Positions 8,263 through 17,136 of a DNA stretch of 24,336 nt are shown piece after piece (the stretch's first letter is position 1; every line of letters begins with the position of its first letter). This stretch comes from Smittium culicis. Taxonomy: Eukaryota > Kickxellomycota > Harpellomycetes > Harpellales > Legeriomycetaceae. A program made the position numbers and the translations under genes. The notes under the pieces are model-generated. The model made no database searches. It had not been told where the DNA came from and saw nothing but the letters and a program-made list of their open reading frames with translations. The stretch spans positions 1 to 24,336 of the forward strand of contig LSSN01003128.1 of NCBI GenBank assembly GCA_001970855.1, in the 5' to 3' direction.

Positions 8263-10306
8263 TCACGAACTCGAACTGTCATATGCGCCAATACTCAATA
8301 GAGCATCGGTAGTTTGATGGTCGTTGCCGATACTGGGCATTGTTGAGGGGTTGTTGCTAGCAATTTCGCCTTGATGGCCGAATTTTGAGTTGCTGCTGCT
8401 GCCGATATGCGTGCAGCCCGCCGTATCAGGACAGCATTTGCCATTTAAGGTTATAGAGGATATGCGATGTTTAGGACCTCGTTCAATATCTTCAGCTTTA
8501 ATCTGAACTTTATCTTTGGCTTTGGCCGATGGGGCAGTCGCGTGTAGATGTCTGGTGCTCGCATTAGCCAGCTTCAAAATTTTGGTTGTTGGACGTGCTG
8601 GTCTGTGTTTGCGACTCTGGTTCTTAGCGCTGGTTTGCGGCTTGTTGAAGGGGCTTATTGAAACAAGCGCCTTGCTTTTCAGCACCAGTCCGAGCGGCGT
8701 AGTTACCGATATGTCTGGTGTCGCTGCAACACCGTTCGTGGGCTTATCATCGGCCACGGTCAGTTTGGCCGTCGTGGCCGTTTTATCCGGATTTCGGACA
8801 ATGCTGCCAAAATCAGCTCCTCCACTATTGCTATTTAAACCCTCGAAAACGGTGTTTTTGCTAATACCAACAGGTTTTTTTTTCATGGTTGCAAAGCTCG
8901 ACCGCGCTAGATCAAGACTGTTCTTTTTATCGTTTTCTAAACCTAAAAATATCGTTTAATTTGATAAAAAAAAATATCGTTAATTAAAAAAAATAAAAAA
9001 AGATAATTTTTTCTCATGAAATCCAAATTTTATATGTATACATTATCAAGAAGTTTTTTTTTTTTTTTTTTTTAAATTATGTATTTAACGACAAACAAAA
9101 AAAAAAAACAAAAATAAATATGAAAAAAACTTTTACTTTTGAATTCGACCAGTTTTGAACTAATTATGTCGCTTGGCTTTAGCTCGTCTATACGAAAGCC
9201 CAAACTGTATTTTTTCTGCAACTTTTCGTTGTCTTTTTTAATTTGTAGCTGGTCATTCTTCTTTGTTCTGAATATTTTCCTCAATTTCGCATTGTTTTCG
9301 CCATAGTTCATAAATCTACTGTTGCTCAGAGCTGATAACTCGCTTATTCTTTTCCTCGCTTCTTCTGCTTTCTTCTTCTCGTTGATTTTGTGCTCCAAAT
9401 TGTATATCGAATCGTCCATTTTCCTTCTCTTCACATCCTCGGATTCTTTTATTTTATTAAATACCAATATTTTCCAATGAACGGTTAGTCGCAAATATAT
9501 ATACTATACTTGGTAAAACCAGTATATTCTTATAAAATATAAAAAATAAAACATACCTTTAAACACTGTACCATCGTCAATATCGTCTTCGAAATCCTCG
9601 TTTTTCTTGAAAGCTCCTCTAACAACTTCGTATTTAGCATTCTACAACTCAAATTGGTATAAAAAAATCCATTATTATAAATGAATAATGCCAAAAAAAA
9701 AAACATGTATTAATAAATAAATCGAAACATGATGATAATCAAGTTTAGAAAAAATCAAGAATGAAAGTGGTGGAGAAGACGAGAGCTCACCTTCGGATCG
9801 GTATGTATTTCGAACCAGTGGCTACAGAAGCAACATTTCATTCGGAAGCTGAATATTGGGGTGCTGAAATAATTTCCTATTTTTTTCTTTTCGGCATTGA
9901 ATCTTATACCTGTATATAGGAAATATTTTTAAATTTTGATATATATAAAAATCAAAAGGAATTTTATAAATATAAAAAAAAGAGCTAGTTGTACCTGTTG
10001 CAATCATTGCATCGCAGCCGCCACACCAAATATTAAAAGGCATTTCAAATCTAATGCATACAAATAAGAAAACGATATACTTTTTATATATAACATTAAC
10101 TAGATATTATAGGCAAGATGTTGATATGTATATTAAATCAGTATTAGTTAAATAAATGTGATGATTAACCTTATTATCAAAATCCCTTGATCGAGCTTTC
10201 TTGCTCTATCCCTTAATGGGTGCTGTCCGACAAATTTATTTATGGAGCCCTTACTGGGCTCCCAATCAGGGGGGTAGTATTTATTTACAGATTTTCTTTC
10301 TGCCAT
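8263..10306 (-). CDS. SAF4: CWC16-family pre-mRNA splicing factor, SAF4/CCDC130 (YJU2B) type
   Basis: Six-exon model: 10306-10170, 10050-9995, 9909-9791, 9641-9557, 9445-9137 and 8942-8263, giving 461 residues; every junction agrees in phase. The start MAERKSVNKYYPPDWEPSKG, then QHPLRDRARKLDQGILIIRFE and MPFNIWCGGC, is diagnostic of the CCDC130/Saf4 branch. Zinc ligands are CGGC (55-58) and CCFC (90-93), with FNAEKKKIGNYFSTPI between them. An alpha-helical, charged middle follows (about 137-235, with YNLEH and LRKIFRTKK). Exon 6 encodes a disordered Ser/Thr/Lys tail with PLGLVLKSK and the ending LLSIGAYDSSSS, which resembles the LGIV...ADYSDSES end of CCDC130. CWC16 proteins bind the catalytic spliceosome near the branch site. 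The exon 5-6 join and the purine-rich exon 5 acceptor are the least certain parts; the first four exons are very secure. Confidence 0.88.
8943..9136 (-). other. SAF4 intron 5 with a 20-base A/T homopolymer
   Basis: Donor GTAAAA (9136) and acceptor TTTTTAG (8943). The exon 5 remainder A plus GT gives Ser and continues LENDKKNS without a stop. The intron contains a run of twenty T on the + strand (9054-9073). This join explains why a separate 207-residue frame with no recognisable homologue lies directly downstream of the CWC16 core. Confidence 0.7.
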
Positions 10307-10846
10307 GAGTAACTAGCAAAATAATTGAAGTAGTAATATTTAGTTGAATTGGATAGATGAATATTATCGAAAAATAGTGCTGTATAGTATTTTTGCAATC
10401 GTTTATATCTTTTGATGGTATTGATGTAAGTGAGAGTGTGGTTATTTCGGTTATTTGTAGAAATGTAGTTATAAGTAGTTCAATTTGAATTATTTGTAGA
10501 TTAAAGACTTTTAACAAGTGATAAAGAAAACATATAAATTACACCAAGCTTTTAATTTCATCTCTTCAATCCAGTAAAATATATGAATGCTTATTGGCCA
10601 ATTTAGAAATTGTTGAGATAAACTTGAAATTGATGAGCCATTGGTGTTCTTTTTAGATAGATTTCGAGAATCATTGGCAGGAATTTCAGATGTACTTAAG
10701 AGAAAGATTGGTGGTTTATATTTAGTTTATATCAGCTTATTTTACCTTCATTTATACATACCTTTGTTTTTAATATTCAACTACTTTGAATTTAATATAA
10801 TATATTTTATATAGGAGACTTTGTTCTATTAGTTTTTGTTGCACAG
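10307..10846. other. Spacer upstream of SAF4 and of a small + strand ORF
   Basis: About 540 AT-rich bases between the SAF4 start and the ORF at 10847. The left part must carry the SAF4 promoter. On the + strand, 10617-10710 is open in one frame (reading EPLVFFLDRFRESLAG and on) and could be an upstream exon of the small CaaX ORF: a GT at 10711 and an AG at 10813-10814 join in phase. This is a weak model. Confidence 0.35.
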
Positions 10847-11029
10847 ATGAAAGACTTTAAGGATTGCAAAATATGTTCAAGCCTGAATGCAGAAATATTG
10901 AAGGAGAGTATGATCCAGAATTCCCAGGTCGATCCAAGAATGGGTCTGAACTACCATAAATTGATTGAGGATAAGAGAAAGCACCTCAAGTCAGATCATG
11001 GTGTAAAGAGTTCGTGTGTTTTAGCTTAA
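10847..11029 (+). CDS. Small hypothetical protein ending in a CaaX-like tetrapeptide
   Basis: A 60-residue frame starting MKDFKDCKICSSL and ending KSSCVLA then TAA. I recognise no family. The last four residues, Cys-Val-Leu-Ala, fit the CaaX prenylation rule (farnesyl type for Ala at X) and resemble the CVIA end of ascomycete a-factor-type pheromone precursors. The body is charged and hydrophilic. The frame stays open upstream to an AG at 10813-10814 (reading DFVLLVFVAQM), so it may be the last exon of a longer gene, with 10617-10710 as a possible earlier exon. If the gene is real, prenylation and membrane attachment are plausible. The CaaX match could also be chance, and the ORF itself may be non-coding. 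Confidence 0.35.
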   Translation: MKDFKDCKICSSLNAEILKESMIQNSQVDPRMGLNYHKLIEDKRKHLKSDHGVKSSCVLA

Positions 11030-11293
11030 ACATAGAACTTAAAACTGCGAAAGGCGAAGGGCTATAAAAGAAGGCCTTGAAAACTGATCGCAATATCCAA
11101 TTATTTTAATTTATTCTCTTTATTAAAATAAGACTAAATAAAGTTTATTACACCCTTAAAAAAAAAAAAAGAAAGCGTATTTAATAAATTTTGATATTTT
11201 TCTATAATCTATTAAATTATTGCGTAAATACTTTTCGTTTTAACTATTCAATTTCCCACTCTATCTACTCATTTATTTAAAAGCGAATTCCTG

Positions 11294-14096
11294 ATGAATT
11301 TTTATCAAGAGCGATTTAACTTTAGTTTCCAGAGTATATGCGGCGATGGGCTTAGCATCGAAAGAGCGGCTGGACTCTTCACTACCGAGAATAAAAACGT
11401 TTCTGACGAAAACTTTAAATTCCCTAGCGCAGAATTAAAGAAGAGCATAGTTCAACTAATCAACAGAGCTGCTGAACTACACTTTATCCCAGATTTCAAA
11501 GCCAATCAAACTGACTTTATCAACTCCTCTGCCCTTGATCAATTTTTAAATCTAATGCCTTCGCCCCAAGTTACAAAAACTTTTAATTCCTCTTTGAAAG
11601 ATGCTTCTAGTTTTACCGATCTGCAATTATTTAAAAATAAATTCTTTAATTCAAGATCTTACAAGAAGCTTGATTCAGAAATAGGAATCGATTTTTCTGA
11701 CTTATCTAAAATATGCCTGCTGTTTACCGAAAACAAGACCTTTACAGCTAACAAAAATTCTGATAATCAAGCTGATCATGGTTCAGAAAATATCAATTGG
11801 CTAATTGAAAATGACCAATTTTATAACGAAGATACTATTAAAATTCTATTTTGTCAAATACTAGCTAGGAATCTATCAATACTTTATGCTCAAACAAGTC
11901 TCGTTCTGTCAAAAAACTCGCTACAGGCCTCTAAGGAGCAAGAATTCTGGGATAATCAATCTTCCTCTGTATACAATATTATTTATTATTCAGTATCGAG
12001 TAAGAATCTTATACATTTTATACCACTTTTCTATTTTTTAGCTGTTAGATCTTGATTTCTTACCTATTTTCTTTTCACTTAATAGCTTTCCCTGGAAAAA
12101 TTATATCATTAAGCATAACGAACACTCGCCTGTTATTTAGCGATACTTTCCAATATATTAAGAAATCTTATAAAAAGGTTCCTAAAGCACTGGAAAGCCG
12201 GCAAGATAAGCAATCATACACCTTAAACCTGATAGCGCTTAACTCTTATTGTATAATGTGCGATTTTGGTGCTTGGTGTTCATTATCGTGGAAAAAAATG
12301 AGCTTTCAAGCTCTTTTGTCGTTTACTAAAAGATTTTTCTCCTACTCTGGAATTAAAAATATTTACATATCAATAAGCCCGTCATTGATTTTAGGCAGAG
12401 TAGACAACCTTTTTACAAATGTCGGAGTGATAAATCTAGCAAGACAAGAAATAAGCAGATTTTCGAATAATTTGGTCACTATAAATGCTGGTATAGTATA
12501 TAGACTTGGGTTATTAGGAACAATTTCAGATTCATTTAGCCAAAATTCCTGTTTATCTTCTGAAAGATCAAATAACAAAAGCACTTGTCAACCTAACCAG
12601 ATTGATATGCTATTTAGTAGAATTAAAGATTCTACTATTGCTATTTATAGATCAACTAACTATAATGCAAATAAAACAATACCTAAAAATTACGAATTTG
12701 TTTCGAGCAGCAGTGGCAATTTTTGGGGTAAATTTCAAAGTTTTTTTTTTTTACGTTTAACTGATCTAAATCTTCGATTAAAAATGGATATTTAATTTAA
12801 ATATTTCTTTTTATAATATAATTTATTTTAGATGAGGCCCTTGAAGCTGTTAAGAAGCTAGAGTTAATTCGATATAGACTGAGTTGTTTGGAGGATAAAC
12901 TAAAAACCGAGATAGCAGCCCAGTCAAGACCAAATTTTGTATCAAGAATGTGGTTACCTACGCTAATCACAGGAACAGCAGGCGTATATTTAGCCAAGTA
13001 CATTTTTGGAAAAACAGAAACGATAATTGAGTATTCGCAGGATGTTGTTGATACTATATACAACTATATGCTTCGGTACATAGTAAACCCGCTAGACGAG
13101 GCGTACCAAACAATTAGGTATGGAGGTAGGATCGTCAAGGTAGTATCTTCAGAGTCGTTACAGTCGAGTATATTGTCGTTGCAGCTGATGTCAGCAAACT
13201 TGCTTGATAAGAAGAACTACTTAACTGACGAGAATAGGGATTTGGTGCTTGATCAGATCAAAGAAGGCAATATATCATCGGTGATGTCGTTCTATGCGAA
13301 AGAAATGCAGCATCCGATTAGGAATTCAGTTTTCGGGGACTTGGTTCCATCGATCCTGATCCAGGTGCAAAAAGCGAATGTCGATATCCAGCAGGTACTG
13401 ACTGCGCTCGATAAGCTTCTCCGATCGAACGAGCTGAACTTTGTGTTTTTAGCAGTTGCGCCCGCATCTGTTTTCATGTACTTTTTCGCTAAACTTGCAC
13501 TATACGCGATACAGCAAGTATCAGGAAATGGTAATACGGAAACAGCGAACGATATCAAGCGAGTTGTCAGGTATTAAGTTTATCTTTTAATACTTGATAG
13601 CAAATATCCTATCATGAAACTATAAAACATAATTTTTTTTTTTAGTTTTTTATGGTTTTGACAATATTAATGAGCTAATAATTAATTTTTTTTTTTTTTT
13701 TTTTTTGCAATTTTTAGGGATATAGACATTTTACTGAACAAGCAGTTGGGCAATTCAGTGGGAGAATTACCAGCGAGCGTATTTGTGTCTAGCGATTTAG
13801 GTGACGGTTTAGATGCTCGAGATAGGGCAGTTGATAGCGATAAGGAGGTGATTGCACAAGGTCTGATTCTGCTAAACACGTCAAGGCTGAGAATTTTGCT
13901 GGCGAAAGAGAGAAAGAGTGCATTGGGTGTCATTTTGAGGCCGTGGAGGATGGTTGGCATTGGGAGCCAGCACGTTGGAGTAAGCGTTGGCGGAAGCGGC
14001 AGTGCGATATTGAGTGATATCAGGGATATTGAGAACAGCAGGTTGACGCACCTACAAAGATTCAACGTGCTGCAAAGAATGTATAGATTGCTATAA
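11294..14096 (+). CDS. NCA2: Nuclear control of ATPase protein 2 (Nca2) family, mitochondrial membrane protein
   Basis: Four exons, 11294-11999, 12086-12727, 12832-13570 and 13718-14096, give 821 residues with consistent phases (1, 1, 2). Exon 1 contains EFWDNQSSSVYNIIYYS, which joins to FPGKIISLS, matching the family's W...S..Y..Q..P pattern. Exon 3 has RPNFVSRMWLPTLITG at a first membrane segment (about 490-508), then FGDLVPSILIQVQK, LTALDKLLRSNELNFVFLA and a second membrane segment (about 651-676). Exon 4 carries GLILLNTSRLR and a C-terminal ILSDIRDIE...RLTHLQRFNVLQRMYRLL. In yeast, Nca2 with Nca3 is needed for proper levels of mitochondrial transcripts for ATP synthase subunits 6 and 8. 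Exons 3-4 are secure; the exact start and the poorly conserved exon 2 are less so. Its 3' end faces TMEM242 with 297 bases between. Confidence 0.85.
13571..13717 (+). other. NCA2 intron 3 with T21 tract
   Basis: Donor GTATTA, acceptor ATTTTTAG. AG plus G gives Arg, so KRVV-R-DIDILL reads through. A run of 21 T (13686-13706) sits just upstream of the acceptor and acts as an extreme polypyrimidine tract. Confidence 0.8.
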
Positions 14097-14393
14097 TAAT
14101 TTTTTTATACTTTTAAAAGTTGAAATATAACATTGCTTAAGTCTTTTTTTTTGGAAAGGATGAAGTTTAATTACAGACACAATAAGTTAATTAAGTTTAT
14201 TTATTGTAAAAGAAGGAAGTGATAGTGGTAAAGGAAAATAAATAGTCTAACGAAGTATAAATATAAAGATTATAAAATGAAGGGGATTGAGAAATGAGAT
14301 AACAAGAAAATGAGGAGGCACTCGTCTGGGGGATAAGGAATGGGGGGAATGAGGAGAATATCTATTTCTACAAGTTGGATTAGTAAGTGGGAA
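14097..14393. other. 3' flanks of convergent NCA2 and TMEM242
   Basis: 297 bases between two stop codons. The left part is T-rich after the NCA2 stop; the right part is purine-rich on this strand (CT-rich for TMEM242 sense). No gene seen. Confidence 0.6.
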
Positions 14394-15056
14394 TTATTGG
14401 TCGTCTTTGAAAGCAGAGTCCCACTTTTGGAGTTTAGCGAGACTTGAATCGAGATTTAAGTCAACGTTTTCGCGGTCTTCGATGGACGAACCGATAAAAG
14501 CTCTGATTTTGTCCTGGGCATAAATAGTGAATTTAGGGACGGAGTCGATGCCTCTTTTTGATAGGTAGAGGGAGGCGGCGATAGTGGTGACGCCGAAGAC
14601 AGAGACGCAGCCAAGCGTGGCTATACCGAAAGCACGCATGGCGAGACGCATGGGCTCAGCGGAACTGATCTCGCCAGGAGCTAGGCCAGAGTACCCTATT
14701 TTGATCAAGTAAAAAAAAAAAAATAATAATTAAAGTATTTTTAAGAATGCGATTATATTAGATTGTGATTAATAATATATATATACGAAATGTTCCAGGA
14801 TAAAAATAAAAAGTTGATGATATATGAAATAGTGTGATGGAAGATGGAGAGAGGGGGGAGGTTGTTGCGTACCTTTTTTTCGGCCTATGAATATGGCTAC
14901 TAGGGAGGCAGTGGTGAATAGTCCAGCACCAATACCGAGGTAAGTTAAAGGTTTTGGTTTAGATTCTTCGAATTTGCGACCGAATTCCTCTATGGACTCA
15001 GAGATGGATGTCAAATCGAACGTATTTGAATCGCTGTTATCTTGCTCATTAGACAT
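14394..15056 (-). CDS. TMEM242-like mitochondrial inner-membrane protein
   Basis: Two exons, 15056-14873 and 14695-14394, join as G plus GG (Gly) to give 161 residues. Human TMEM242 is 141. The first membrane segment (about 37-58, YLGIGAGLFTTASLVAIF) ends in GRKKG, and the second (about 81-103) follows ISSAEPMRLAMRAFG. Then comes SVPKFTIYAQDKIRAFIG, matching the family's post-membrane region (VHSMNDFRSKMQ in human), and a hydrophilic C-terminus. In human cells TMEM242 is reported to assist assembly of the ATP synthase c-ring and complex I. Homology is judged from the two-segment layout, the A-L/M-RAFG pattern and length; identity is modest, so other small membrane families are not fully excluded. 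The acceptor follows a T13 tract and AAAATAG. Confidence 0.72.
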
Positions 15057-15588
15057 TTTTTAAGCTTGATTATCTTGTTTTTTCCTTAAAGTTATGTATG
15101 ATAAGCGAACTAAAATATCTATTCAGTTTTATTTTAGTGTATATATTGATGGAGAAGATTAAGTTGGTGATTAGGGGTGGGCTGTGTGATTTGGATGCGG
15201 AATAGAGGAGGTAAACAGGTAGTCTCAAAGTTGAATCAGGACTAAAAAAAAAAAATTATATTACAAATTGGTAGATTTAAATCGCAAAAATGAATTTTAG
15301 AAATGGAATTAAATATTTTTTAGCGATGAAATCATCTAGCTGAGGTATTTTGGTAATATTTTAAAATTTTATAAATATTAAAAAATAAAGTTTCTTATTT
15401 GACTACACATAACTTTTTGTTTTTTAGGACGTTTGATTTCTTGGCATTATTTTTTAAAACATCCAAGAAAATAAACTGCCTATATCTATACAGTTATAAA
15501 ACATATACTGACTTTAGAGATAAATATAACACTATACAAGTTTAGAATGTATACTGAGCGGAATATTGCGGACTTGGTTCTATATATT

Positions 15589-15732
15589 CAGCTATAGAAA
15601 TAATTATGGATATAGTTATAGGAATAGCCGAAGATATAGCCATGTATAGAGCAATAGAAACAGCTATAGAAATAATTATGGATGTAGCTAGAGATACAGC
15701 TACGAGAATAGCCGTAGATACAGCTATAGGAA
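15589..15732. repeat. 72-bp tandem duplication with inner AGCTATAG-type units
   Basis: The 23 bases starting CAGCTATAGAAATAATTATG occur identically at 15589 and 15661, exactly 72 bases apart. The rest of each copy is diverged and is itself built from short degenerate units of the form ATAGCTATA/GATACAGCTA/GGAATAGCCG. A related AGCTATAG string also occurs at about 16150. Confidence 0.75.
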
Positions 15733-16369
15733 TATCTACAGTTAACTTTACATCTCAAATTGTATAGTTTCTTAATCAAAGCTTAGTATAAACTTAGCTT
15801 ATGCTTAAACTGACAATGGAATTTGGCTGAGTAAATTATAAAAGCACCGTTGAGGAGTAATTCCAATGCTTCGTTTTACGCCATGAATTTAACTACCCAA
15901 ATATGATTAATATTTATATACCCAGTAATCATGCTCGTTTGGACTCTCGATGCACCTTACTCGCTGAAAATTAATATGCCAGTCAATTGCCATTTGCATA
16001 ATTGGATGATTAGTTGTTTTTTTACTGTGCACTTGCCAATGACTATTTATCGCTTCGATTTGTCCAATAGACCAAGCTAGTATTTTTAAATATATACTCA
16101 ATTCGCCTAATGAGTTGTAGGTTTATATCATTGGCGGAGCTCTGGCTTATAGCTATAGAGTAAATGAGCTCTTATTGTAAGAAGGGGTTATCAGCCAGTA
16201 GGTGTGTAGTGTGACAAAAAGGGAAGGGTCTGGTTTTTTTTTTTTACGAGGAATGGTTGGACAATCATTTTGTTGTTAGATTCCATTAAAAAAATATTTT
16301 TTGTTTAGAAAATTATGATTAAAGTTTTCTTTAATTGACTAGCTTTTAGAGTCTTTCTTTCTTGCAATC

Positions 16370-16456
16370 GATTTTGAAGTCACCGCTGAGACATTCTTAT
16401 ATTTTCTTCTACTCTTTAACTCTTCTTCTTCCCCCGGAAAAAGCTATCAACTAACA
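16370..16456 (+). promoter_or_regulatory. Pyrimidine-rich leader of RPS20
   Basis: The stretch from about 16393 reads TTCTTATATTTTCTTCTACT and on through repeated CTTCTT blocks to CCCCCGG, then AAAAAGCTATCAACTAACA before the ATG. This fits a strong ribosomal-protein promoter and pyrimidine-rich 5' end; the exact transcription start cannot be seen. Confidence 0.45.
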
Positions 16457-16819
16457 ATGTCTTACGTCGCTGAAAAGGTCGGTTTTGAACAAAAATCCGC
16501 TGTCAAGACTCACCGCATCCGTATCACCTTGACTTCTACCAAGGTCAAGAGCCTCGAAAAGGTCTGCAGTGACTTGGTCAACCGTGCCAAGGACAAGAAC
16601 CTTAAAGTCAAAGGCCCAGTCCGTCTCCCAACCAGAACCTTGAACATCACCACCCGTAAGACCCCTAACGGTGAAGGTTCCAAGACCTGGGATCGCTTCG
16701 AGTTCCGCATCCACAAACGTCTCGTCGATCTCCACTGCCCAAGTGAAATCGTCAAGCAAATCACCTCCATCGCCATCGAACCTGGAGTCGACGTTGATGT
16801 CACCATCGCTGACGCATAA
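16457..16819 (+). CDS. RPS20: 40S ribosomal protein S20 (uS10)
   Basis: Single exon, 120 residues, the family's normal length. [20 protein letters not shown], then [20 protein letters not shown] and [13 protein letters not shown], then [17 protein letters not shown] and [10 protein letters not shown], make the uS10 identity unmistakable. The protein sits in the head of the small ribosomal subunit. Codon use is sharply biased to C- and G-ending codons (AAG, GTC, ACC, CGT), unlike all other genes here, as expected for very high expression. An AATAAAG signal follows at about 16889. It is followed, same strand, by the RAB3GAP1 homologue 317 bases downstream; the two are separate genes. Confidence 0.98.
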   Translation: MSYVAEKVGFEQKSAVKTHRIRITLTSTKVKSLEKVCSDLVNRAKDKNLKVKGPVRLPTRTLNITTRKTPNGEGSKTWDRFEFRIHKRLVDLHCPSEIVKQITSIAIEPGVDVDVTIADA

Positions 16820-17136
16820 TTTTTTTATTTTTTTTAAAAATATCCCTCTTTTTTATTACTAAAGCTTTGTTTTCTTGTTTATATTTCAATAAAGCTTTTG
16901 TCTTGAAAATTACTCCTCTTCTCCGCTTATTTCTACCCTCATAACTTCTACTCTTTTTCTTATTGGCTCAGCCACATTCTTCATATATTAACTCTTTATT
17001 TTTTGAAATTTTTACTTGCTTTAAATCCCTTTATGTCTCGTCAACACACTATTTATAAGTCTCATATTACTCTGCCCTTTTCCTGAACGTATTCTTTCTT
17101 TCTCTATTTTTTTTCTATCCTACTTTAGCCGTTTAA
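16820..17136. other. Spacer between RPS20 and RAB3GAP1-like gene
   Basis: 317 bases. The RPS20 3' flank has poly-T and AATAAAG (about 16889). From about 16915 the strand becomes CT-rich (CTCCTCTTCTCCGC and similar) up to the ATG at 17137, the same leader composition as MDM34. No gene seen. Confidence 0.6.

Larger units (their letters stand above)
15057..16456. other. 1.4 kb spacer upstream of RPS20
   Basis: No gene I can support. It contains the TMEM242 promoter on the left, a 72-bp tandem duplication (15589-15732), and a moderately GC-richer stretch (15800-16200). That stretch holds a 64-codon minus frame (15907-16101) rich in Trp, His and Ile without a recognised family or ATG context. A T10 run is near 16234. 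The last 80 bases form the pyrimidine-rich RPS20 leader. Confidence 0.55.

Noticed and set aside
8264..8280. tRNA B-box-like string (CGAACTCGAAC)
   Set aside because: No matching A box, acceptor stem or anticodon arm at proper spacing, and the bases overlap the SAF4 stop and tail.
8263..8886. Independent orphan gene
   Set aside because: Phase-correct splicing to the CWC16 core and a CCDC130-like tail make it the last SAF4 exon.
8516..8959. 147-codon plus-strand frame resembling a hydrophobic protein
   Set aside because: It is the complement of SAF4 exon 6, where Ala/Thr/Lys codons read as Leu/Val/Phe on the other strand.
10847..11029. Fungal G-protein gamma subunit
   Set aside because: Apart from the C-terminal CaaX there is no LK.L.ELN-type helix typical of that family.
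12000..12085. Reading through this interval as coding (frame starting at TTG 12052)
   Set aside because: GTAAGA donor and TAATAG acceptor splice in phase to give YYSVS-T-FPGKIISLS, which fits Nca2. Reading through meets stops or non-family sequence.
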